The position numbers and the translations under genes are program-made. Below the pieces are notes generated by a model that saw only the letters and a program-made list of their open reading frames with translations, did no database searches and had not been told where the DNA came from. From contig DATNNN010000043.1 in assembly GCA_035601815.1 (NCBI GenBank), forward strand, positions 1 through 8,125: a stretch of DNA of 8,125 nucleotides. The letters are read 5' to 3'. Origin of the DNA: DATNNN01 sp035601815. GTDB lineage: Bacteria > Pseudomonadota > Alphaproteobacteria > Rhizobiales > Xanthobacteraceae. Below, piece by piece: positions 1 through 6,114 of the stretch. Each line of letters starts with the position of its first letter. The first letter of the stretch is position 1.

Positions 1-813
1 TCGTCGTCGATCCCGGCGTCGGAAGCCTATGCCGAAAGCGGCGTCTTGCAGATCACGCCGGCGTCGACCAATCCGCTCTTCACCGAGCGCAACCTGTGGA
101 ACGTTTTCCGCGTGTGCGGCCGCGACGATCAGCAGGGCGCCGTGGGCGGGCAGTATCTCGCCAAGCAATTCAAGGACAAGAACATCGCGATCCTCAACGA
201 CAAGTCCACCTACGGCAAAGGCCTCGCCGACGAGACCAAGAAGGCGCTGAACGCGGCCGGCGTGCGCGAGAAGATGTACGAGGCTTATACGCAGGGCGAC
301 AAGGACTTCACCGCGCTCGTCTCCAAGATGAAAGCTAACAACATCGATGCGGTCTACGTCGGCGGCTACCACACCGAGGCCGGCCTCATCCTGCGTCAGA
401 TGCGCGACCAAGGCCTGCGCGCGCAGCTTTTCGGCGGCGACGCGCTGGTGACGAACGAGTTCTCCTCGGTGGCCGGCGCCAGCGTCGCCGGCACCATGAT
501 GACCTTCGGCCCGGATCCGCGAAAGAAGCCGACTGCCGCCGCGCTCGTGCAGAAGTTCAAGGCAAAGAACATCGATCCCGAGGGCTACACCCTCTACACA
601 TATGCGGCGATCCAGATCTGGTCGCAGGCCGCGACCAAGGCCGGCACCACCGACGCCAAGAAAGTCGCCGAGACCATCCGCGCCGGCACCTGGAACACGG
701 TGATCGGACCGATCTCCTACGACAAGAAGGGCGACATCACCGCGCTCGACTACGTCTGGTACGCGTGGAAGCAGGACGGCAGCTACGCCGAGCTGCCGCC
801 CGGCGGAAGCTGA
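1..813 (+). CDS. Branched-chain amino-acid ABC transporter substrate-binding protein, 3' part (5' end outside window)
   Basis: Periplasmic binding protein of the Leu/Ile/Val (LivJ/LivK, Peripl_BP_6) family. It would capture an amino acid or related small molecule and deliver it to a Liv-type ABC permease. The reading frame is open from base 1, so the true start and signal peptide lie upstream. 270 residues are present against roughly 370 in the family, so about 100 are missing. The first visible residues, SSSIPASEAYAESGV, followed by QITPASTNP and FTE, are the hallmark ligand-cleft segment of this family. NVFRVCGRDDQQG, DKSTYGKGLADE and the region around VYVGGYHTEAG are further typical blocks. 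The C-terminal GPISYDKKGDI plus YVWYAW matches the usual family ending. The TGA stop abuts the stop of the opposing ccdA-like gene. Family assignment is firm; the actual ligand cannot be told from sequence, since family members also bind other amino acids, amides and aromatic acids. Permease and ATPase genes are not in the window. Confidence 0.93.
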   Translation, partial: SSSIPASEAYAESGVLQITPASTNPLFTERNLWNVFRVCGRDDQQGAVGGQYLAKQFKDKNIAILNDKSTYGKGLADETKKALNAAGVREKMYEAYTQGDKDFTALVSKMKANNIDAVYVGGYHTEAGLILRQMRDQGLRAQLFGGDALVTNEFSSVAGASVAGTMMTFGPDPRKKPTAAALVQKFKAKNIDPEGYTLYTYAAIQIWSQAATKAGTTDAKKVAETIRAGTWNTVIGPISYDKKGDITALDYVWYAWKQDGSYAELPPGGS

Positions 814-1545
814 TCAGCCGAGCGTGCCAAGCGCCGGAAAGGCCTCGAGCAGCCAGTAAGCCGCCTGGTTGATCGCGCCGGTGAGGAACGCGATGCCGGT
901 GAGGACGAGAAGGCCGCCCATCGCCTTCTCGATTTTTCCCAGGTGACGGCGATAGCGCGCGAGCAGCGCGACGAACGGCTTGATCGCCAGCGCCGCCAGG
1001 ATGAACGGGATGCCGAGGCCGAGCGAATAGACCGCGAGCAGGCCCGCGCCCTTCGCCACCGTGCCCTCGCTCGCGGCAACAGCCAGGATCGCGCCCAGCA
1101 CCGAGCCGAGGCACGGCGTCCAGCCGAAGGCAAACGCCAGCCCCATAACGAACGCGCCCCACAGCCCTACGGGTCGCGCTACATCGATGCGCGCCGTGCG
1201 CAACATGAAGGGAATCTGGAAGACGCCGAGGAAGTGCAGCCCCATGGCGATGATGACGATGCCGGCCGCGATGGAAAGCTGCGGCGCGTAGGCGCGCACC
1301 ACGCCGCCGAGCGCCGAGGCGCCTGCGCCGAGCGCCACGAACACCACCGTGAAGCCGAGCACGAACAGTACCGCGCCCGCGATCTCGCGGCGCGCCACGA
1401 GCGGCGCGGGCTCCCGCGCCACCAAGTGCTCGAAGGTGCTGCCGGCGAGGTAGCAGAGATAAGGCGGCACCAGCGGCAGCACGCAGGGCGAAAGGAAGCT
1501 CACGAGCCCGGCGAGGAGTGCGGCGGGAATGGACACGTCGGCCAT
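814..1545 (-). CDS. ccdA: CcdA/DsbD-type thiol-disulfide transmembrane protein (cytochrome c biogenesis)
   Basis: Inner-membrane protein expected to carry reducing equivalents from cytoplasmic thioredoxin to periplasmic thiol proteins, for example those that keep apocytochrome c reduced for haem attachment. The 243 residues match a stand-alone CcdA; there are no DsbD alpha or gamma domains. Six hydrophobic segments are visible at about 6-36, 54-80, 87-110, 127-160, 165-195 and 207-235. The paired redox cysteines lie in the two canonical motifs: SPCVLPLVPP (Cys21) in the first segment and GWTPCLGSVLGA (Cys145) in the fourth. A third cysteine, Cys31, lies in PPYLCYLAG. I chose the start at 1545 because MADVSIPAALLAGLVSFLSP is the usual CcdA N-terminus. 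The frame stays open much further upstream, but that extension is low in family likeness and runs into the divergent peptidase gene. There is no clear ribosome-binding site. The cytochrome c pathway role is inferred from family; no other ccm or ccs gene is in the window. Confidence 0.9.
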   Translation of the reverse strand: MADVSIPAALLAGLVSFLSPCVLPLVPPYLCYLAGSTFEHLVAREPAPLVARREIAGAVLFVLGFTVVFVALGAGASALGGVVRAYAPQLSIAAGIVIIAMGLHFLGVFQIPFMLRTARIDVARPVGLWGAFVMGLAFAFGWTPCLGSVLGAILAVAASEGTVAKGAGLLAVYSLGLGIPFILAALAIKPFVALLARYRRHLGKIEKAMGGLLVLTGIAFLTGAINQAAYWLLEAFPALGTLG

Positions 1546-1666
1546 GGCGCTAGATGCCGCCCCCGCGGCCCAAGGGCAACAGGCTTGGACGCCGCCTACC
1601 CGGATTTTGAAGCGCCGTGATCGCAGCCTTGCCGGCAGGCCCGCGATCGGGTTCAGTCGCCGGGCC
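1546..1666. other. Divergent intergenic region between ccdA-like and P1 hydrolase genes
   Basis: These 121 bases separate two genes transcribed away from each other and must hold promoters for both. I see no convincing -35/-10 pair on either strand. The only structure is a broken inverted repeat at 1619-1648: outer arms GATCGC and GCGATC enclose GCC(T)TGCCGGCAGGC. It ends 18 bases before the hydrolase start codon. Neither flanking gene has a strong Shine-Dalgarno sequence. Confidence 0.5.
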
Positions 1667-2659
1667 ATGAAGAACCTCATCACGGACGTCGCCGGTACTC
1701 GGATCGGAAACGCGTCCGACGCCAAGGTCGCCACCGGAACCACGGCGATCGTGTTCGACGAGCCTGCGGTGGTCGCCGTCGACGTGCGCGGGGGTGCGCC
1801 GGGCACGATCGAGACCGATTTGCTCGAGCCCCACCGTACCGTGGAGCGCATTGATGCGGTGGTGCTCTGCGGCGGCTCGGCCTTCGGTCTAGAGGCGGCG
1901 AGCGGCGTGCAGGCCTGGCTCAGCGAGCAAGGGCGTGGATTTACGTTCGTCCGCGGCGACAAACCGATCCCGATCGTCGCCGGCGCGATCCTATTCGATC
2001 TCCTGAACGGCGGAGACAAGAACTGGGGCCGCTACGGACCGTATCGTGAGCTCGGCTACGAGGCCGCCAAGGTAGCCGGTACGGAATTTGCCCTCGGCAC
2101 CGCGGGCACGGGCTACGGCGCGACCACGGTGAATCTCAAAGGCGGTCTCGGCTCCGCATCCGCCAAAGCGCGCACCGGGCACACGGTCGGCGCGCTCGTG
2201 GCGGTGAACGCGGCGGGATCAGTCACGGTCGGCGACGGCCCGCATTTTTGGGCGGCACCGTTCGAGCAAGATGGCGAGTTCGGCGGTCGCGGTTTCCCCG
2301 CGAAAAATCCGCCGGAAACGCTCGCTGTCCGCACCAAAGGCCGCCCGCGCGAGAACACCACGATCGCCATCGTCGCCACCGACGCGGTTCTCACCAAGGC
2401 TCAGGCGAAGCAGCTCGCCGTCATGGCCCAGGACGGTCTCGCCCGCGCGATTTATCCGGCGCATACCACGATCGACGGCGACACGGTGTTCGCCGCCGCG
2501 ACCGGCCGCATTCCGCTTGCGGAGCCGATGATGGACTTAACGGAGCTTGGTTCGATTGCCGCGAACGCACTGGCCCGGGCCATCGCCCGCGGGATCTACG
2601 AGGCGAGCGCGCTGCCGTTTCCGGGCGCGCTGCCGGCTTGGCGCGATCGCTTCGGCTAG
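1667..2659 (+). CDS. P1/DmpA-family (S58) self-processing aminopeptidase/amidohydrolase
   Basis: N-terminal-nucleophile hydrolase of the DmpA/BapA/NylC/ThnT group. These enzymes cut themselves into alpha and beta chains and then hydrolyse peptides or amides, with substrates varying from L- and D-amino-acid amides to beta-peptides and nylon oligomers. The 330 residues fit the family. Visible family blocks are VVLCGGSAFGLEAASG (65-80), NWGRYGPY from Asn119, the Gly-rich YGATTVNLKGGLGSAS around Asn156-Gly160, and RENTTIAIVATDA, where cleavage between Asn230 and Thr231 would expose a threonine nucleophile. The conserved DGDTVFAAATG follows. The start at 1667 (MKNLITDVAGTRIGNASD) matches the family N-terminus; an in-frame ATG at 1529 would add 46 unlike residues and overlap ccdA. 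There is no signal peptide, so it is probably cytoplasmic. Its stop overlaps that of the DadA-like gene in CTAG. Substrate is unknown; a D-amino-acid or cyclic-oligomer role is only suggested by family and neighbour. Confidence 0.9.
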   Translation: MKNLITDVAGTRIGNASDAKVATGTTAIVFDEPAVVAVDVRGGAPGTIETDLLEPHRTVERIDAVVLCGGSAFGLEAASGVQAWLSEQGRGFTFVRGDKPIPIVAGAILFDLLNGGDKNWGRYGPYRELGYEAAKVAGTEFALGTAGTGYGATTVNLKGGLGSASAKARTGHTVGALVAVNAAGSVTVGDGPHFWAAPFEQDGEFGGRGFPAKNPPETLAVRTKGRPRENTTIAIVATDAVLTKAQAKQLAVMAQDGLARAIYPAHTTIDGDTVFAAATGRIPLAEPMMDLTELGSIAANALARAIARGIYEASALPFPGALPAWRDRFG

Positions 2660-3897
2660 AAGCGCCCGGCGCGATAGGGCGCCGGATCGCAGAACGGCTT
2701 CGCGCCGGTCATCATCTCGGCGATGAGCCGGCCCGTCACCGGACCGAGCGTCAGCCCGGAATGCCCGTGCCCATAGGCGAGCCACAGTCCGGCGGCGCCC
2801 GGTGCGCGCCCGATCACCGGGCGGGAGTCGGCGAAGCACGGCCGCGAGCCCATCCACGGCGTGGCCTCCACCGGTTCGCCGAGCGGAAACAGCCCCTGCG
2901 CGTGCGGCAGGACGCGGTCGAGCTGAACCGGCGTCGGCGGCGCGTCGCGGTCGGCGAATTCCACCCCCGTCGTGAGCCGGATGCCCTGCTCCATCGGCGC
3001 GATCACATAGCCGACTTCCACGTCGAGTACGGGACGTTTCAGCACAGCGTTTCCGGCGGGCCGGAAATGGCGATGATAACCGCGCTTGATCGCAAGCGGC
3101 AGCCGCACGCCGAGCGGCGCGAGCACGTCGGGCGCCCACGGTCCGAGCGCCACCACCGCTTGTTCGCCGTCGAGCGGCCCTTCGGGAGTCTCCACCCGCC
3201 AACCAACCCCGTGACGATGGAGCGAGCGCGCGTCGGCCTGCAACACCACGCCGCCGAGCGCGGCGAGGCGATCGGCATAGGCGCGCGTCACCGCCAAAGG
3301 GTCCGTCACGCTCGCCGCCTGCGGCCAGAACGTGGCATGGCGAAACACCGGCACCAGCGATGGCTCAAGCCCGAGGGCGTCCTCCATGCGCAGCGTTAGA
3401 AAGGGGATGCTGAAGCGGCCCGCCAATTCGAGCTCGCGCCCGAGCCCGGCGAACGCCCGATCGCTGCGGTAAAGCTTGAGCCAGCCGTCCGTGTGCAGAT
3501 AGCGGATGGCGTCCGCTTCCGCCATGAGGACCTCGTGCTCGGCCCGGGCGCGGGCGAATAGCGGGCGCATCACGTGCGCGGTCTCGGCGAGCTTCTCGGG
3601 CGTCGAGTTCGCGCGATAGGCGAGCAGCCACGGCCAGGTGCGCAGCAGATAGCGCCAGTGATAGTCGGCCTCGGTCGCCCTCCTCAACGCAATGCGCAGG
3701 AGCTGGCTGAAGCTTGCGGGAAAGGGGTACGGAAAAACCGTGTTGCCTTCGATCACCCCGGCGTTGCCGTAGGACGTTGCCTCGCCCGGCCCGCTGCGAT
3801 CGACAAGCGCCACCGCCACCCCGCGCTTGGCGAGATGCAACGCGACCGACACCCCAACGATGCCGGCCCCGAGCACGATGACGTCGGTACGCGCCAT
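2656..3897 (-). CDS. FAD-dependent D-amino-acid dehydrogenase-like oxidoreductase (DAO/DadA family)
   Basis: Flavoprotein of the DAO family, probably oxidising a D-amino acid or another secondary or primary amine to the imino/keto acid and passing electrons to the respiratory chain. The 413 residues match DadA (about 410-430). The N-terminus MARTDVIVLGAGIVGVSVAL holds the dinucleotide-binding Gly10-x-Gly12-x-x-Gly15 with the acidic strand-2 end at Asp33. The flavin-proximal block EATSYGNAGVIE follows. Near the C-terminus, DSRPVIGRAPGAAGLWLAYG and HGHSGLTLGPVTGRLIAEM form the second FAD-binding part typical of DadA-like proteins. The start at 3897 places the Rossmann motif directly at the N-terminus, as expected. 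The Shine-Dalgarno is weak and lies inside a small palindrome (3905-3917). No alanine racemase (dadX) gene is adjacent. Substrate specificity is not resolved: related enzymes act on D-alanine, sarcosine, proline or hydroxyproline, so no gene symbol is given. Confidence 0.87.
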   Translation of the reverse strand: MARTDVIVLGAGIVGVSVALHLAKRGVAVALVDRSGPGEATSYGNAGVIEGNTVFPYPFPASFSQLLRIALRRATEADYHWRYLLRTWPWLLAYRANSTPEKLAETAHVMRPLFARARAEHEVLMAEADAIRYLHTDGWLKLYRSDRAFAGLGRELELAGRFSIPFLTLRMEDALGLEPSLVPVFRHATFWPQAASVTDPLAVTRAYADRLAALGGVVLQADARSLHRHGVGWRVETPEGPLDGEQAVVALGPWAPDVLAPLGVRLPLAIKRGYHRHFRPAGNAVLKRPVLDVEVGYVIAPMEQGIRLTTGVEFADRDAPPTPVQLDRVLPHAQGLFPLGEPVEATPWMGSRPCFADSRPVIGRAPGAAGLWLAYGHGHSGLTLGPVTGRLIAEMMTGAKPFCDPAPYRAGRF

Positions 3898-4068
3898 GCG
3901 CGTTGATTCCCCGAATCGAGCCGCGAATACTGCGCGGCACGGTGAACGCGGACAACCGCACCAAAAGCGTGGCGCAAATCAGACTTCGCACCGTACATCG
4001 TTCACCTTACCCGGGCCGAGGTTGCCGGGAATGCGACCGGCATGGTACGGCCATGCGGGTTCCTCGCT
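3898..4068. other. Divergent intergenic region between DadA-like gene and rpe
   Basis: This 171-base gap is the longest in the window and must drive the DadA-like gene leftward and rpe-purB rightward. I see no strong sigma-70 promoter. It contains a 13-base palindrome, GATTC-CCC-GAATC (3905-3917), eight bases upstream of the DadA-like start. It also contains a longer-range inverted repeat, GGTGAACG (3941-3948) with CGTTCACC (3999-4006). Either could be an operator, but short repeats of this size also occur by chance. No small ORF with coding character is apparent. Confidence 0.45.
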
Positions 4069-4749
4069 ATGGCAAACCGACCGCTCTTCGTCGCGCCCTC
4101 GATTCTCGCCGCCGATTTCGCGCGGCTCGGCGACGAGGTGCGCGCGGCCGATGCCGCCGGCGCCGATTGGATTCACTTGGACGTGATGGATGGTCACTTC
4201 GTGCCCAACATCACCTTCGGTCCTGCGGTGGTCAAAGCGATCCGCCCGCTCACCAAGAAGCCGCTCGATGTGCACCTGATGATCGCGCCCGCCGACCCGT
4301 TCCTCGCCGCCTTCGCCGAGGCCGGCGCCGATGTCATCACCATCCATCCGGAAGCGGGCCCGCATCTTGAGCGTTCGCTGCAGGCGATCCGGGCGCTCGG
4401 CAAGCGCGCCGGGGTGGCGCTCAATCCGGCGACGCCCGAAAGCGCCATCGAATACGTGCTCGACCGCGTCGATCTGATCCTCGCCATGACCGTGAACCCC
4501 GGCTTCGGCGGCCAGGCCTTCATTCCCTCGGTGGTCGACAAGGTGCGCGCGCTCAAGGGCATGATCGGCGACCGTCCCATCGACATCGAGGTCGACGGCG
4601 GCATTACGCCGGAAACCGCGTCCGCCGTGGTGCAGGCCGGCGCCAATGTTCTCGTCGTGGGCTCCGCGGTGTTCGGCGCCGGCGGCCGCGATGCCTACGC
4701 GGCCCGCATTTCCGCTATTCGCGCGGCTTCAAGCCGCGCCGCGGCCTGA
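4069..4749 (+). CDS. rpe: Ribulose-phosphate 3-epimerase
   Basis: Cytoplasmic enzyme interconverting D-ribulose 5-phosphate and D-xylulose 5-phosphate in the pentose-phosphate pathway and, where present, the Calvin cycle. The 226 residues match the family's TIM-barrel length. Sequence signatures are APSILAADFARLG at the N-terminus (Ser11 and Asp16 region) and IHLDVMDGHFVPNITFGP, carrying metal ligand His36 and catalytic acid/base Asp38. KPLDVHLMI follows with metal ligand His69. MTVNPGFGGQAFI is the flexible active-site loop, IEVDGGI holds the second catalytic Asp176, and VVGSAVFG (Gly198-Ser199) forms the phosphate-binding end. All key residues are present. The start at 4069 (MANRPLFVAPS) fits the family N-terminus; an in-frame ATG at 4042 would add nine residues, and neither start has a good Shine-Dalgarno. 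One base separates its stop from the purB start, which suggests a coupled operon. Confidence 0.96.
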   Translation: MANRPLFVAPSILAADFARLGDEVRAADAAGADWIHLDVMDGHFVPNITFGPAVVKAIRPLTKKPLDVHLMIAPADPFLAAFAEAGADVITIHPEAGPHLERSLQAIRALGKRAGVALNPATPESAIEYVLDRVDLILAMTVNPGFGGQAFIPSVVDKVRALKGMIGDRPIDIEVDGGITPETASAVVQAGANVLVVGSAVFGAGGRDAYAARISAIRAASSRAAA

Positions 4750-4750
4750 C

Positions 4751-6061
4751 ATGGTCCCCCGTTACAGCCGCCGCGAGGCGGCAGCGATCTGGTCGCCGGA
4801 CGCCCGCTACCGCATCTGGTTCGAGATCGAAGCGCACGCCGCCGATGCCATGGCCGGCCTTGGGCTGATCCCCAAGGAAGCCGCGAAGAAGATCTGGGAA
4901 AAAGGCAAGGACGCCAAGTTCGACATCGCCCGCATCGACGCGATCGAGCGCGAGGTCAAGCACGACGTCATCGCCTTCCTCACTCACCTCACCGAGATCG
5001 TCGGTCCCGAGGCGCGCTTCGTGCATCTCGGCATGACGTCGTCGGACGTGATCGACACCGCCTTCGCGGTGCAACTCGCCCGCGCCGCCGATCTCCTGCT
5101 GAAGGACATCGATCGGGTGCGCGCCGCGCTGAAGAAGCGCGCGCTGGAATTCAAGCGCACGCCGACGGTCGGCCGCTCGCACGGCATGCACGCCGAGCCC
5201 ACTACCTTCGGCCTCAAGCTCGCCTACGCTTACGCCGAATTCACCCGTGCCCGCGCGCGCCTCGTCGCCGCCCGCAAGGAGATCGCGATCTGCGCCATCT
5301 CCGGCGTGGTCGGCACGTTCGCCCACGTCGACCCGCGCGTGGAAGCGCACGTAGCCGAAGCGCTCGGCCTCGCCGTCGAGCCGGTCTCCACCCAAGTGCA
5401 GCCGCGCGACCGCCACGCCATGTACTTCGCCACCTTGGGCGTGATCGCGGCCTCGGTCGAGCGCGTCGCCACGGAAATCCGCCACCTGCAGCGCACCGAG
5501 ATAGGCGAGGCCGAGGAGTTTTTCTCCGAAGGCCAGAAGGGCTCCTCCGCCATGCCGCACAAGCGCAACCCGGTGCTGGCCGAGAACCTCACCGGCCTCG
5601 CCCGCATGGTGCGCGCCTACGTAACGCCGGCGCTGGAGAATGTGGCCCTCTGGCACGAGCGCGATATTTCGCATTCCTCCGCCGAGCGCATGATCGGCCC
5701 CGACGCCACCGTGACGCTCGACTTCGCCCTCAATCGGCTCGCGGATGTGATCGAGAAGCTCGTGGTCTACCCCGCCGCCATGAAGAAGAATCTGGAGAAG
5801 CTCGGCGGCCTGGTGAATTCCGAAAGCGTCATGCTCGCCCTCGCCAAGAAAGGCATGAGCCGCGAGGACGCCTATCGGCTGGTGCAAGCCAACGCCATGA
5901 AAGCCTTTCGCGGCAAGGGCGACTTCCGCAAGCTGCTCGAGGCCGACGGCAAGATCCGCAAGGTGTTGTCGGCGCGCGAGATCGGCGCCTGCTTCGAGCG
6001 CGGCCACCATTTCAGGCACGTCGATACGATCTTCAAGCGCGTGTTTGGATCATCCAAATAA
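4751..6061 (+). CDS. purB: Adenylosuccinate lyase
   Basis: Fumarase/aspartase-superfamily enzyme acting twice in purine synthesis: it releases fumarate from SAICAR to give AICAR, and from adenylosuccinate to give AMP. It works as a cytoplasmic homotetramer with shared active sites. The 436 residues are typical of the bacterial enzyme. The three conserved regions are intact: HLGMTSSDVIDTA (92-104), VGRSHGMHAEPTTFG from residue 140 with His144 as likely general acid, and the superfamily signature GSSAMPHKRNP (264-274), whose Ser265/Ser266 pair sits on the flexible catalytic loop. The start at 4751 gives MVPRYSRREAAAIWSPDARY, the standard N-terminus. The longer frame back to 4646 lies inside rpe and is rejected. 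There is no own Shine-Dalgarno and only one base after the rpe stop, so translation is probably coupled to rpe. A strong hairpin begins three bases after the stop codon. Confidence 0.97.
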   Translation: MVPRYSRREAAAIWSPDARYRIWFEIEAHAADAMAGLGLIPKEAAKKIWEKGKDAKFDIARIDAIEREVKHDVIAFLTHLTEIVGPEARFVHLGMTSSDVIDTAFAVQLARAADLLLKDIDRVRAALKKRALEFKRTPTVGRSHGMHAEPTTFGLKLAYAYAEFTRARARLVAARKEIAICAISGVVGTFAHVDPRVEAHVAEALGLAVEPVSTQVQPRDRHAMYFATLGVIAASVERVATEIRHLQRTEIGEAEEFFSEGQKGSSAMPHKRNPVLAENLTGLARMVRAYVTPALENVALWHERDISHSSAERMIGPDATVTLDFALNRLADVIEKLVVYPAAMKKNLEKLGGLVNSESVMLALAKKGMSREDAYRLVQANAMKAFRGKGDFRKLLEADGKIRKVLSAREIGACFERGHHFRHVDTIFKRVFGSSK

Positions 6062-6063
6062 AA

Positions 6064-6091
6064 ACGGGACGGCGATCGCTCGCCGTCCCGT
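6064..6091. terminator. Perfect 12-bp hairpin between convergent purB and SH3 genes; intrinsic terminator, best on minus strand
   Basis: The stem ACGGGACGGCGA (6064-6075) pairs without mismatch to TCGCCGTCCCGT (6080-6091) around the four-base loop TCGC. Read on the minus strand, the stem is followed by TTTTATTT (complement of 6056-6063), a proper U-tract, so it should end transcripts from the SH3/aldolase/zeta genes efficiently. On the plus strand the stem is followed only by AAATTTG, so termination of rpe-purB is plausible but weaker. The position, three bases after the purB stop and 23 bases after the SH3 stop, fits a shared bidirectional terminator. Confidence 0.85.
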
Positions 6092-6114
6092 AAATTTGTC
6101 TCAGCCTTGTGGCG

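Noticed and set aside
943..1620. Plus-strand frame of 225 codons across the ccdA-like gene
   Set aside because: It is Arg/Glu/His-rich shadow translation antisense to a clear six-segment membrane protein.
814..2019. Long minus-strand frame extending the ccdA-like gene to 401 residues
   Set aside because: Everything beyond MADVSIPAALLAG is unlike CcdA and lies antisense to the well-supported P1 hydrolase gene; the real start is at 1545.
2248..3399. Plus-strand frame of 383 codons spanning the hydrolase/dehydrogenase junction
   Set aside because: It overlaps two strongly supported genes in the wrong frame or strand and is extremely Arg-rich.
3941..4006. Inverted repeat GGTGAACG/CGTTCACC with 50-base spacing, with GGTGAACG also at 6825-6832
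   Set aside because: Eight-base matches are expected many times by chance in 8 kb of biased composition, and the spacing suggests no simple operator.
3898..4068. Possible riboswitch or small RNA in the longest gap
   Set aside because: No recognisable conserved RNA motif, terminator-antiterminator arrangement or T-tract was found.
4715..6019. Long minus-strand open frame of 434 codons antisense to purB
   Set aside because: It mirrors purB codon by codon, its composition (His/Gly/Glu/Ala-rich, repetitive) is typical of a GC-rich shadow frame, and it matches no family I recognise.
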